The notes beneath the pieces were generated by a model. The model did no database searches. It was not told the DNA's origin and saw only the letters and a list, made by a program, of their open reading frames with translations. Source: Asparagopsis taxiformis (taxonomy: Eukaryota > Rhodophyta > Florideophyceae > Bonnemaisoniales > Bonnemaisoniaceae). Taken from it: 64,000 bases of DNA. The translations under genes and the position numbers were made by a program. The stretch covers positions 151,692 through 215,691 of the forward strand of contig JALQPE010000216.1 of assembly GCA_030407315.1 (NCBI GenBank). Direction: 5' to 3'. Of this stretch, positions 39,353 to 48,764 are shown piece after piece; the stretch's first letter is position 1, and each line of letters begins with the position of its first letter.

Positions 39353-40942
39353 ATGCCCGCCATGCCGCCCTTCGCCAGCGCTCCTCTCTGCGAGCACATG
39401 TTTGCGCTGCTCCGACACGACTGGGTTTGGGATTTCTTCTTCGACTCCAAAGATGTCGAACTGGACATGCTGCAATGCGCTTTCACAAAGGAGACCCTGC
39501 TCACCATGGAGCTCGACATTTCCACCGTAGAGCACATGGACACCACGTCCAAATTGTTCAATCTCTCCGAACGCCATAAATGCCTCTTCCTGCCCTCCTT
39601 CACCACCGGTGCTGTCACTGTCGGGTTTGCTGTAAGTCGCGTTAGTCAACAAAGCAAAACACTCATTTCCAATGACATCTACCTCGGCAGACTCGCCCGC
39701 GATGACGACAACGGCAATTGCCTGTTCATTTCCGAGCAGTACAATGACAATTGCACAGAGGTGTCCTACTTCTCCATGCTCACCAATTCGTGCCGTGAGA
39801 ATCGTTTCACTCTTTTCAGGAGCGCTCTCTTCCGCGAAATCGTCCGTCAGCTCAGAGGCAACGCCTTTCAATACGACGAACAACGTCTTATAGGCGCCCT
39901 GGTCTTCTCGTATCATAGCTTTGACGCCCGTCCATGCCCGACCTGCGACGCGCAGCCATCCGTTTCCTGCAACTGCAGACTCCAGATTAAGCGAAAGCGC
40001 CACCCGCGAGACGAGGAACGTGAGTTGAGCAATATGGTGTCCTTCACCGGCGGCTTCAAGGGCATGGCATGCGTTCAGGTTTATGATGCCGGTGTTCCGA
40101 TGTTCACGGGTAATTTTTTGTCTACTTGTAATATTCGTCCGACTTGCGATGGCGGCCTTCAACGAAAACTAGGGCTCTGGGCAATTCGGCAAGCTGCATG
40201 CTCACAGAGTGTAAACCCGCTTGCGCTCATGATGTCTACATGCGCCTCCAAGAAAGTGTCCACCTCAGATACATTGCTGCTTGCTTCACTGGCAGATTCG
40301 GTTTCAGATACTACTACACGCCACACAGACATCATGTCGGACCAGAATGCAAATTCTTCGCTTGTTCCAGCTGTGCTCAATAGCGGCAGTGATGAATCAC
40401 ATTCTATGACCCAGCCATCTGTGATGGGCACTGGAAAAATGGTCATGTTTGAAGACAACGGACCAACCCTCTCTCAACTGGATGAGTGCGAAGAAAAACT
40501 GGTGGAAAGCGAAGAAATTATTGTGCCAGCGTCTCTGCTACCGACGAAGAACGAGGAAAATCGGCAGTTTGGATTGCAGGAAGCACAACAACCTGGTGTT
40601 GCTGAAACATTTGCTTCTGCACTTGATGCTATGCGCACCGATTTTAATTTGCAACGGCCACTGCTTCTGGCACCAGCTGTCGCCACCCAACTACCTACAG
40701 CTACAGCAGCAGACGCAGACGCAGGTGAAGATCCTGAACTGGCTATGCGGAAACGACGAGCTGAGCTGCGACGAGAGCGGAACCGAGAATCGGCACAGCG
40801 GAGTAACCTAAAGCGAAAACTGCGGATGCAGAAACTAAAGGATGAGATTGCAGAAATGTCAAGTCGAGAAATGTATCTGAGAGCACGCGAAAAGATCTTA
40901 CGAGAGGAAAACGCTTCATTGAAGATGGCTCTAACGCGATGA
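39353..40942 (+). CDS. cluster bZIP protein 5 (N-x7-N family)
   Basis: A 529-residue paralogue. Family landmarks are LRHDWVWDFFF, LPSFTTGAVTVGF, RLARDDDNGNCLFIS, CPTCDAQPSVSCNCRL and ELSNMVSFTGGFKG. A His-Pro-Arg-Asp replaces the usual HPLDF. The middle is Ser/Thr/Asp-rich. The C-terminal bZIP has LRRERNRESAQRSNLKRK, with Asn at the invariant-Arg position, and a zipper L-M-L-L-L in heptads. The protein ends six residues after the last Leu. ATG at 39353 is the first in frame. Predicted nuclear regulator; no intron seen. Confidence 0.82.
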   Translation: MPAMPPFASAPLCEHMFALLRHDWVWDFFFDSKDVELDMLQCAFTKETLLTMELDISTVEHMDTTSKLFNLSERHKCLFLPSFTTGAVTVGFAVSRVSQQSKTLISNDIYLGRLARDDDNGNCLFISEQYNDNCTEVSYFSMLTNSCRENRFTLFRSALFREIVRQLRGNAFQYDEQRLIGALVFSYHSFDARPCPTCDAQPSVSCNCRLQIKRKRHPRDEERELSNMVSFTGGFKGMACVQVYDAGVPMFTGNFLSTCNIRPTCDGGLQRKLGLWAIRQAACSQSVNPLALMMSTCASKKVSTSDTLLLASLADSVSDTTTRHTDIMSDQNANSSLVPAVLNSGSDESHSMTQPSVMGTGKMVMFEDNGPTLSQLDECEEKLVESEEIIVPASLLPTKNEENRQFGLQEAQQPGVAETFASALDAMRTDFNLQRPLLLAPAVATQLPTATAADADAGEDPELAMRKRRAELRRERNRESAQRSNLKRKLRMQKLKDEIAEMSSREMYLRAREKILREENASLKMALTR

Positions 40943-42451
40943 ATGAATGAAATGTAACTTTTTTGAGTTTCATTATGGGTGTCTATTTTGAAGCAGTCGC
41001 AGTGCGCTAACGAGACAGACGACTGTGTGTGCGTGAGGTTGAACTAGAAATGGCACTGGAAGTGCGACAAAGCGCAACAACTGTATCGTTGTTGGGAAGC
41101 GGAAAGTTGAAGGTTGTGTGGTGGGCTGGAGTGAGTGGGGCTTTGTCTGCACGAGACATAGTTGCTGTACGCATCATAACAAGCTGCAGGAGGGATATAT
41201 GTGCTCCAGATGGTTACATGTCGAGGAGAGGAATGAATTGCAAGCGTAACGCGGAGTGGGGTGGCGCAACACAGCGCTATACAATACAGATGAGTGGAAT
41301 CGAGCGACGTTATATAGGTCGAAATTGAAGGGAGTGGATGAGAATATGTATCAAGGAGCAGAGGGGGAAATTGAATTAGTGCCGATTTGGGCGACGGTTG
41401 CGCTAGAGGTAGGTATTGAAAGGTGGCGCGGTAGCAAAGTGGTTTGAACGATAGGCAGTGTACGATCGTAAACAAGCCGAGCTGTAAAGGAGCGGAGTGG
41501 AAAACCGGGGAAATGTGTGTCAGGGTGTATGTAAAACAAGCGGTGAAGCAATTCAGAAGTCGATCGCAATATGATAGCCGAGATGAATTATCACAAATGT
41601 GTTGGATCCTCCTCTTGATGGCGTTTACCAGTGAACGTAGGCGGCGAGGAGCGCTGCAGATTGGCGGACATCGAAACCCTCAAGGAAAAGGATGAGCAGA
41701 TAATTGCGGCGATACGTACAATGTCGCATCGATAGTGGGCACGACGAGCGGTGCGCCACAGAGACGATAGAGTTGTGTGTCTCGAGTTTGGGCTGGCAAC
41801 TTACTAATTGAGTCACGTAAAGTAGGTGATTGGGCGACGGTAGAGAAGAGGGAATGCAAATTGATTCTGCACACAATGTGACACGAGACGAGTTGTTTCC
41901 GAGAGAATGGACGAGGGCGAGTAGTATTTTATGGAAGATGAAAGACCATGAACCCTGGCGTTATTTGCGGAGAGAGGTAATGAGAAGGGGAGGGTGCGCG
42001 AGGAAGGAGCGTTATGTCGTTCATAAAAATAGCAAGTGACGTGTGTAATTCTACCTCAATATCGCAGCGAGTGTGCTGCCAACGTGTCAGACGTTTGTAA
42101 GCGATAAAAAGGAGCAATCACCATAAGCAAGCTACATAACGAAGGCGGTGGCGAGAAATAAGTGCAGCCGTTGATCCAACAGGACACTTGACGTGAGCCG
42201 CCTCAGCGTGCGCCATCATGGAGACGCGACGCGACGCCAATCCAAACAGAATTGCCAATCGCAGCGCACTACAATTTCATCAAAAAAATATCAAACTGTA
42301 CGCAGCCACAGCCCTCCACTGGGCGACCATTCACAGCTTGTACCATGGCCAATCCGCCTCTGCAACTCTATCCGCATCCGTATGTAAAGCCGCCAACTGC
42401 AAGCACCGCAGCGCAATTGACCACGACTCGTTTCATCTCGACTCGCCCGCC
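40943..42451. other. 1.5 kb region upstream of the short zipper frame
   Basis: No gene with recognisable motifs. Several short frames on both strands overlap and look non-coding. The 3' part near 42105 has a GATAAAAAGG stretch that might serve the following short frame. Confidence 0.45.
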
Positions 42452-42841
42452 ATGCCGCGACACTCCACTGTTGCGGATACCAGCCATCGATCCGCCCCGC
42501 CCTCCCCGACCCACTCCCAGACCAGCTCGGTGCAGCCCGCCATCATCGACATGCACACCAGTGCCGAGTCGTGCGCCACGCGCAGCCGCGCCTCTCGCAT
42601 CATCACCAAGCGCTTTCACGGTCGAATGCCCCTGTGCACCGGCATCCAGGGTCGTTTGGGACGCGCGCGTCAAGACGTGGCCGTGCTCGCCTCCAAGTTC
42701 TGCATGCTCAAGCGCGAGAACGATCGCTTACGCAGATTGCTCACCCCCGATAGCACACCCTCGTCTTCGCTACGCAATGTCTCCAATTCCGATGTCTGTA
42801 ATGAGCAAAGTGCGCAGGATAAATTACAGCCCAGTCGATGA
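42452..42841 (+). CDS. short zipper-like protein, possible relative of the cluster (tentative)
   Basis: A 129-residue frame from Met at 42452 (the frame is open to an earlier ATG at 42218, 207 residues). It is Ser/Thr/Pro-rich, with a central segment RASRIITKRFHGRMP and then VLASKFCMLKRENDRLRRLL, which places Leu residues at exact heptad steps and recalls the distal zipper of the flanking bZIP proteins (LREENxxLR). A preceding N-x7-N basic motif is absent. It could encode a stand-alone dimerisation peptide, be a worn-down paralogue, or be chance. Same strand as the cluster. It ends 46 bp before the glycosyltransferase stop codon on the other strand. Confidence 0.35.
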   Translation: MPRHSTVADTSHRSAPPSPTHSQTSSVQPAIIDMHTSAESCATRSRASRIITKRFHGRMPLCTGIQGRLGRARQDVAVLASKFCMLKRENDRLRRLLTPDSTPSSSLRNVSNSDVCNEQSAQDKLQPSR

Positions 42842-42886
42842 TCATCGCTCCACCCTGTTCCCCTTCGTCTTGCGTTGCTTTACCAG

Positions 42887-44917
42887 CTACGACACAATTC
42901 TAGCCTCATCGGCTGCGTGCGTACCATCGTGACCTTGCACAATGTTTACAGATTGACGCTCCTTAAGTGGATGCGCAGTCGCTTTTTGTACGACACTATC
43001 CAGACACTGTTCGGTGCTCTCATCCCAGAACCAATGGCCCCACTTCTTTGCACGCTTGGTTTTTTCATCGACACCAATCACAAAATTGTTGTTGATCACA
43101 ACCGGTTTTCTCGCTCGCTCGCTCTTGTAGAAGCCCTCCTCGGGCTTATACCACCTGCCGTCCGTGAAGCGCTCCATGTCAAGCGTGAGAAAACTGAGAG
43201 GATGACTCGCGCGCCAAGTTTCATTGCGCAGGACAAGCTTGGTCAACAGGCTCTGGTCGTTTTCAATGTACGTCCAACTGGTCGCGTTCTTCTTCTCAAA
43301 GTGCGCTGCATTATACGCCTTGTCAAACTCTGTTGTGATCTCGTTCCATAGCCTTCGCGTTGCCAATGTCGGCTGAAGGTAGAAGAAATTTCCAGATACC
43401 TCCATGCGTGTATTTATTGTACCGACAATATCGGCGCCTTGTTGCACGAGATCTTGAATGTATGGCCATGGATCCTCCAACCATATTGCATCTGTCTCGA
43501 AAGCAAAAACGGCTGTTCCACTTTTCAATATCTCATTAATGAGTGCCGTACGTTCCAACATGAGCTTCCAATAGCCTGGATTGCCAAATTCATGTCCCGT
43601 TTCCTTACCGCCCTCGATAGCGCTAAGTAGGACAGTATGTGAATGCGGTATAGCGGACATAGCAGCACGAGTCTCCTCGTCAGTGACAGCCCAGACTAAG
43701 CCGCGTGGTCTAAATCCGGCAACGTCCACATTACAAATCCAACTGTGTGCGGTTTCTAAAAACACATTATTGACCATTGTAAAACTCACTATTCCACCCT
43801 GCGAACTGGCCACTTGTGCTATAGAACGGCCATTCCTAACACTAGCCTCTTCATTATTATCCACTTGCCTTCCTTTGGCGTCATATTGTGGTATGTCACT
43901 CATCTGAAAGTGCTCCTCAACGCGCCCGCCGTACAAAGTGGTTAGATCGCTTGGTGACATCCTCATATCTCTACTACGATCTGAAGCAGGATTTCGCGCC
44001 AACACAGCGCCCGACGGCAAGTTGGGATACACAATAGATAATTGATATTCATTCACAAACTTTGAAAACCACACATTCCACGCTGCGCGCGTCCAATTAC
44101 GCTCTGGTAAATCGCCCATACCCAGCGGCGTTTCATCCACTCCATCGCCAGTCGGATACTTATACCACGTGCCCCTTCGCAACGAAAGCCATTCAGCAAA
44201 CGTATCCCAGACGGCATGATTCCTCGCGTTATTGGGCATGAAGGCGACGCCACCCACACACAATTTATACATAAACGCCGCAGAACTCGCCGGAACATCT
44301 ACAACGCTCCATGCATCCGACATGTAATCAGGTCCGGCCACCTTTACCCTCGGTCTGGCAGCGTCCAGCATGAAGCCAGCAACGGAGGGTATTGAGGTGA
44401 ATTCATCGCGCGCCTGTTGCAACCACGCCAGAGCCGAGGGCGCGAGAAGCGTACCGGCCTCGAGATACAGGGTCGGAAGATCGATGCCCGAGAGCGCGGA
44501 GAACTGGGCTTGGTACGGGCGTGGAGGATGGGGGATGATTTTCAATTGTGGAAAATGTTGCAAGGCGGTTGTAGATACATTGCCGAAAACATGGACTTCA
44601 ATTTGAGATGCGAGCTGCACCTGCGGCTTGAGGGAGTGCAGAGTGGCGAGCGCTTGTTCGTCGGCGTGTTGGCAGACGATCACGACGCGCAAGTCGGACG
44701 GCGGGGAGAGCTTGGATGGCGGCGATACATGGGATCGCGATAGAAGGAAGATCAGGACGAGGGTGAGCAGGATTGGCAAGGGATATCTGCGTAGGAGACT
44801 GCCTGGTGCGATGCGCGGGGTCGAGGAGAAAGGGCCGACGGCGGGATGGGATTTGAAGAAGGATGGCATGGATTTGGGATTGGAGAGGGAGGCGCGGCGT
44901 AGCATGGTGTGTACCAT
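42887..44917 (-). CDS. type II membrane glycosyltransferase (nucleotide-diphospho-sugar transferase-like)
   Basis: A 676-residue protein. A basic N-terminus precedes one hydrophobic anchor (LPILLTLVLIFLLS, about 46-60), as in Golgi type II enzymes. The N-terminal half (RVVIVCQHADEQALATLHSL, later YLEAGTLLAPSALAWL) resembles a GT-A-like acceptor or duplicated domain. The C-terminal half from about 390 has GLVWAVTDEETRAAM, AVFAFETDAIWLEDPWPYI (acidic DxD-type motif) and NFFYLQPTLATRRLWNE, characteristic of the family of plant and algal nucleotide-diphospho-sugar transferases (arabinosyl- and xylosyltransferase-like). It probably acts in cell-wall or glycoprotein glycan synthesis. It lies inside the bZIP cluster on the opposite strand. 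Confidence 0.78.
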   Translation of the reverse strand: MVHTMLRRASLSNPKSMPSFFKSHPAVGPFSSTPRIAPGSLLRRYPLPILLTLVLIFLLSRSHVSPPSKLSPPSDLRVVIVCQHADEQALATLHSLKPQVQLASQIEVHVFGNVSTTALQHFPQLKIIPHPPRPYQAQFSALSGIDLPTLYLEAGTLLAPSALAWLQQARDEFTSIPSVAGFMLDAARPRVKVAGPDYMSDAWSVVDVPASSAAFMYKLCVGGVAFMPNNARNHAVWDTFAEWLSLRRGTWYKYPTGDGVDETPLGMGDLPERNWTRAAWNVWFSKFVNEYQLSIVYPNLPSGAVLARNPASDRSRDMRMSPSDLTTLYGGRVEEHFQMSDIPQYDAKGRQVDNNEEASVRNGRSIAQVASSQGGIVSFTMVNNVFLETAHSWICNVDVAGFRPRGLVWAVTDEETRAAMSAIPHSHTVLLSAIEGGKETGHEFGNPGYWKLMLERTALINEILKSGTAVFAFETDAIWLEDPWPYIQDLVQQGADIVGTINTRMEVSGNFFYLQPTLATRRLWNEITTEFDKAYNAAHFEKKNATSWTYIENDQSLLTKLVLRNETWRASHPLSFLTLDMERFTDGRWYKPEEGFYKSERARKPVVINNNFVIGVDEKTKRAKKWGHWFWDESTEQCLDSVVQKATAHPLKERQSVNIVQGHDGTHAADEARIVS

Positions 44918-45322
44918 CGCAAGTGTTGTCGGTGGTGCGGCAAACCGCTGGCAAATGGAAAGAGGAGGAGAGAAGGTGTACCATAACAGACAACTGCCAG
45001 TGTATGTTGCATCATGTGTGCAAGTTGGACACGTATATTATTCTGAATTTCAGGTGGTACGGTGGGTGATTTTTGGAAATTTATGTGGGGCATTGCCATG
45101 CAGCAGTTTGTGATTGGTGCAGTGTATATGCGTGTTTGTCAAGCTTCACCTCGAGCATATCTCACAAGGCCAAGGCCAGGGCCAATTTCCCATCTTTATA
45201 GAGCACTGCTGCGCTGTCCATCGCACGCAGTTCGTGGTTTACAATAACTTGTCTGCCATTCCGACCAAACCGCATCACCTACGACGCGTCCATCGTCACC
45301 GCCACCAACCGCCACCACCGCC
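44918..45322. promoter_or_regulatory. divergent promoter interval (glycosyltransferase / bZIP 6)
   Basis: About 400 bp between divergent starts. A TTTATA element lies at 45195-45200, about 125 bp before the bZIP 6 ATG. The imperfect repeat AAGGCCAAGGCCAGGGCCAA lies at about 45168. Confidence 0.4.
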
Positions 45323-47383
45323 ATGGCGACCAAAATTCCGCTCGCACAATTGCCGCCCACCCCGCCCAACCCCCGTTTGGACAGAAGCGCTCATCTGCAG
45401 ACAGATCTTTTCAAAGCGCTCACACTCGTCGAGCGTTCGGACACTGTGCGCTCATTCATGCTCGACACCTCCCTCACCTCCGATTTGCATCTTCTCACGA
45501 CGCCACGTCCCGCCTTTACGATTTCGACAGAGGAGGTTCAAGCCGGCGCATTGCCCGGTTGCATTGCGATGACCTATCTCGGCATTCCTGCATTCACCAA
45601 TCAAAACGGCCTGTCCGGCGGCGCCTTGGTCACTACCTACACCTCCCGTACCCATCCGCTTCATGCACCCACCGTCATGGCCGCCGTTCGAGTCGGCCGA
45701 TATGTTAGGGATAATGCTACCGGTGACTGGTGTTTCATCACCAGAAATGTCCGCGACGGTCTCACCAGAATTCAGCACATTTCAAGCGCAAGTTGCACTC
45801 GCGAACGAATCTGTCTCACTTGTAATTCGTCCATGTTTGACGCAGGTCAACTCGAGCGCTCCGTTCTCTTCCAGTGTCACGATGTGGAACAGCGACGCTG
45901 CGACTGCGGTAATTTTCCATGTACCTGTGCGAGATTGCCGTCCAGTCCCCCGCCAGACCTCGCCGAGGCTGCCGCTCTTGTGGTTCGAGAGGGCGATTCC
46001 TCATGGACTGGAACTGTGAGAGTTACTGTCGTGTCTGAAGTTAAAGGCAGTTTGCTTCCGGATATCGATGAATGTATGTCGGTTCGCTCCAGATATGCTC
46101 CGTCGATTGATGCAAATCTTGCCGCACATATGCAACGACTGGCGATTATTGAAAAGGCAAATTCTGCGACGTGTATTCAAGCTCCGATACACGCCTCCTT
46201 TTATCAGAATGCGCGCAATATGCCGGCGGTCGCTGATGCGAAAACTGCACAGCAGCAGAAGAAAGAAGAGAATGAAGTTGTTGAACCTCCTACCAGCGAT
46301 TCATTGTTGCACCACATGCCTACAGTCTCGACTTTCACCGATGTGGATGTGAAGCCGCAGCAGAAAGCAAAGGAGCCAGATGACCTCGAATTAACCTCAA
46401 GTTCGATCACCACGGATTTTGATGAATTCTTCCCACAGGAATGGCCTATACCTCTCGATGATTCTTTCTTCGCGACGGAAGACATCGTTGATAACATCAT
46501 GAACGACCCAGCGCAGCTGAAATTAGAGGAGGTTGCTATGATGCCCGCCGATCCCTCAACACTCCCGGGTGGTATCCAGCTTTGCATGGAAGGCATGGAT
46601 ACCGATTGTGGATGGTACTCTCAATCTGGCTCTACTCCAAATGCGTCTGATCAAACTGACACCAACAGGTCGCCTCTCACAAACACCCAGACGCTCCCCG
46701 TTTTCTCTGCACCTATGTCATCACCAATGCCTACTGCAAATTCACCCGCCGCGAATTGCTCACCGTTGCCACAAGCTACAGCAACTCTTCCCATCATCAA
46801 TGACCGTGTACCGCTACCTCAACAAGCAACTCCAGCCCAAATGAACCCGATCATCCCACAGACCTCTGCCACTCCGCTAAGCCCATTAGCAGTCCCGACA
46901 GCAGTATCTACTCCGTCTGTCATGCCGAATTTATCAACTAGTGATATTCCTGCACAAGTAGCGCCAACCAGCGCGCCCACGTCATCAGCGATTCCCGCAC
47001 TTTTCTCTAGTCCGCAAGTGGTTCTCATGCCAGCTCCGCCTAGCCATGGTTCACGATTGGCGCCGCGCCCGAAAGGTATGCCGGTCGCTAATGCAGGTGA
47101 TGAAGGCTTTGTCTGGCAAATGGGTATGCACAACAGTGCACATGCCATAGCTATGGCGTCGTACTTTGAATCAAAGGAAAAGGAACGAAGGGCGGAAGAA
47201 CGACGTAAGAAGAATCGTCAAGCGGCCGCGCGATCAAATGCGCGTAAAAAATGCGTCATGGATGGTATCAGATCGGAGATTAACAATTATCGACAACGAG
47301 CTTTGCGTCTCAAAGAACTTGAGCGCAAGCTGCGATCGGAAAATCTCGATCTCAAGCGGAAACTTTCCACTTCTAGAGTTTAA
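45323..47383 (+). CDS. cluster bZIP protein 6 (N-x7-N family, longest and most divergent)
   Basis: A 686-residue paralogue. The family domain is recognisable but worn: IPAFTNQNGLSGG, RYVRDNATGDWCFIT, and a rearranged Cys group CDCGNFPCTC in place of CxxC..CxC; HPLDF is missing. The middle is a long, Pro/Thr/Ser/Met-rich disordered stretch (about 400-600) unlike the acidic middles of its neighbours. The C-terminal bZIP has ERRKKNRQAAARSNARKK, again Asn for Arg, and a zipper I-Y-L-L-L in heptads. ATG has context gccATGG. It lies 4.4 kb from member 5, beyond the inverted glycosyltransferase gene, and is probably the oldest split of the array. Confidence 0.8.
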   Translation: MATKIPLAQLPPTPPNPRLDRSAHLQTDLFKALTLVERSDTVRSFMLDTSLTSDLHLLTTPRPAFTISTEEVQAGALPGCIAMTYLGIPAFTNQNGLSGGALVTTYTSRTHPLHAPTVMAAVRVGRYVRDNATGDWCFITRNVRDGLTRIQHISSASCTRERICLTCNSSMFDAGQLERSVLFQCHDVEQRRCDCGNFPCTCARLPSSPPPDLAEAAALVVREGDSSWTGTVRVTVVSEVKGSLLPDIDECMSVRSRYAPSIDANLAAHMQRLAIIEKANSATCIQAPIHASFYQNARNMPAVADAKTAQQQKKEENEVVEPPTSDSLLHHMPTVSTFTDVDVKPQQKAKEPDDLELTSSSITTDFDEFFPQEWPIPLDDSFFATEDIVDNIMNDPAQLKLEEVAMMPADPSTLPGGIQLCMEGMDTDCGWYSQSGSTPNASDQTDTNRSPLTNTQTLPVFSAPMSSPMPTANSPAANCSPLPQATATLPIINDRVPLPQQATPAQMNPIIPQTSATPLSPLAVPTAVSTPSVMPNLSTSDIPAQVAPTSAPTSSAIPALFSSPQVVLMPAPPSHGSRLAPRPKGMPVANAGDEGFVWQMGMHNSAHAIAMASYFESKEKERRAEERRKKNRQAAARSNARKKCVMDGIRSEINNYRQRALRLKELERKLRSENLDLKRKLSTSRV

Positions 47384-47821
47384 GCTATTGTATTGTATGC
47401 TGATAACTCTCACCGGCCTTTTCTAGGGGATCTACGTTATCTTATTTTCACTACCGACTTTCAGGGAGCTCAGTACCGACTACGCAACTGTACATAGCAG
47501 CTTCTTTGCACTTGTTTATTTCATCAGTCAGGGCTGAAGCTTTGTGGGCCCTGTTTTGTCATGTAAACTGTTAATCCTACGACCAGATAAGTTAGATTGT
47601 CCATTGTGTCGAGTGAGATTGTCGCCAACAAAGTACAGCAGAGCGTTATGACTTGGCGACCCATCGGTACGATTCGAGGTGAGCGTTCCAATACACTCCA
47701 CGTCAAGAAATTTGGCCGGACAATTTTTGCCGCGTGCCACAATTCAATTCCGCGAGCTCACCAAGTGACATGGCATAAAAACTGAAACATTCAATGTCTG
47801 CGCGACAACACATCATCTAAA
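47384..47821. other. intergenic, nothing recognised
   Basis: About 440 bp between two same-strand genes. It should contain the bZIP 6 terminator region and the promoter of the IBA57-like gene. No motif recognised. Confidence 0.5.
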
Positions 47822-48748
47822 ATGTCTCAGCGTTTCGCCGCCAAGCTAACATCGCGAGGCGTAGTCAACGTATCCGGACCAGATTCGTTGCGTTTCCTGC
47901 AGGGACTTGTCACCTGCGACGTCCACAAGATCTGCGGACCGGACGAGCCGTTCGTATCCCCAGCAGCTTTTCTGAACGGCCGCGGTCGTCTCCTCTTCGG
48001 CACCCTTCTAATTCGTCGAGCGGATGAATATTTAATCGATGCACCGCATGATCGCGTACCGGATCTATTGAAGCATCTCAAAAAGTACAAGCTGCGCGCT
48101 AAAGTTGCCTTTGAAGAAGTGAGCGATTCATACGATATTTGGTCGATAATTAACTCCGATTGCGATTATTCACAACGGTTCGCGACGCATGGGTTTATAT
48201 TTGACGATCCGCGACTATCCGCATTGGGGAAGCGCGCAATTGTTGAGAGAGGTTTTCAACCGGATGGCCTAGATGTAAAGCAAGAAGATGCGTTTACACA
48301 GCTTCGAATCCTAAACGGAGTGCCGGAGGATTCGGATTTTGCAAATACACCACTACCACTCGATCTGGCCTACCATCTTTTGAACGGTGTTTCATTCACA
48401 AAGGGCTGTTATCTCGGACAGGAACTGACTGCCAGAAGTCATTTCACTGGTGTGCTTCGGAAACGAATCACCCCGATTGCGATATCGGACACAACTGACG
48501 CGGGAGGAACGGGCATAAGCGACGATGATAGATTGCGACTGCAGGTTGGAACTGAGCTGTTTGTAGACGGCAAGGCGAAAGCGGTGGGGGTTGTGAGCTC
48601 CGCGGTGAGAAACGTCGGATTGGCGGTAGTGCGTCTCAGCGATGTGTTTGGGCCGTCTGCAAATGGCATACTGACTACGAAGGATGGGCATATTGCGACT
48701 GCATGGCGCCCTGGTTGGTGGACTGACGTATCACGCGACGATGCCTAG
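47822..48748 (+). CDS. IBA57/YgfZ-like folate-binding Fe-S cluster assembly protein
   Basis: A 308-residue GcvT-fold protein. The N-terminal part reads LTSRGVVNVSGPDSLRFLQG and FLNGRGRLLFGTLL, as in the family. The diagnostic motif KGCYLGQELTARSHFTG lies at about 195-211, with the conserved Cys. Family members help mature mitochondrial [4Fe-4S] proteins such as aconitase, using tetrahydrofolate; some are plastid forms. The N-terminus starts directly at the domain, with no clear targeting peptide, so localisation is uncertain. ATG at 47822 is the first in frame. The C-terminus is of normal length (KDGHIATAWRPGWW). Confidence 0.86.
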   Translation: MSQRFAAKLTSRGVVNVSGPDSLRFLQGLVTCDVHKICGPDEPFVSPAAFLNGRGRLLFGTLLIRRADEYLIDAPHDRVPDLLKHLKKYKLRAKVAFEEVSDSYDIWSIINSDCDYSQRFATHGFIFDDPRLSALGKRAIVERGFQPDGLDVKQEDAFTQLRILNGVPEDSDFANTPLPLDLAYHLLNGVSFTKGCYLGQELTARSHFTGVLRKRITPIAISDTTDAGGTGISDDDRLRLQVGTELFVDGKAKAVGVVSSAVRNVGLAVVRLSDVFGPSANGILTTKDGHIATAWRPGWWTDVSRDDA

Positions 48749-48764
48749 TACACTTGCCATTTGG

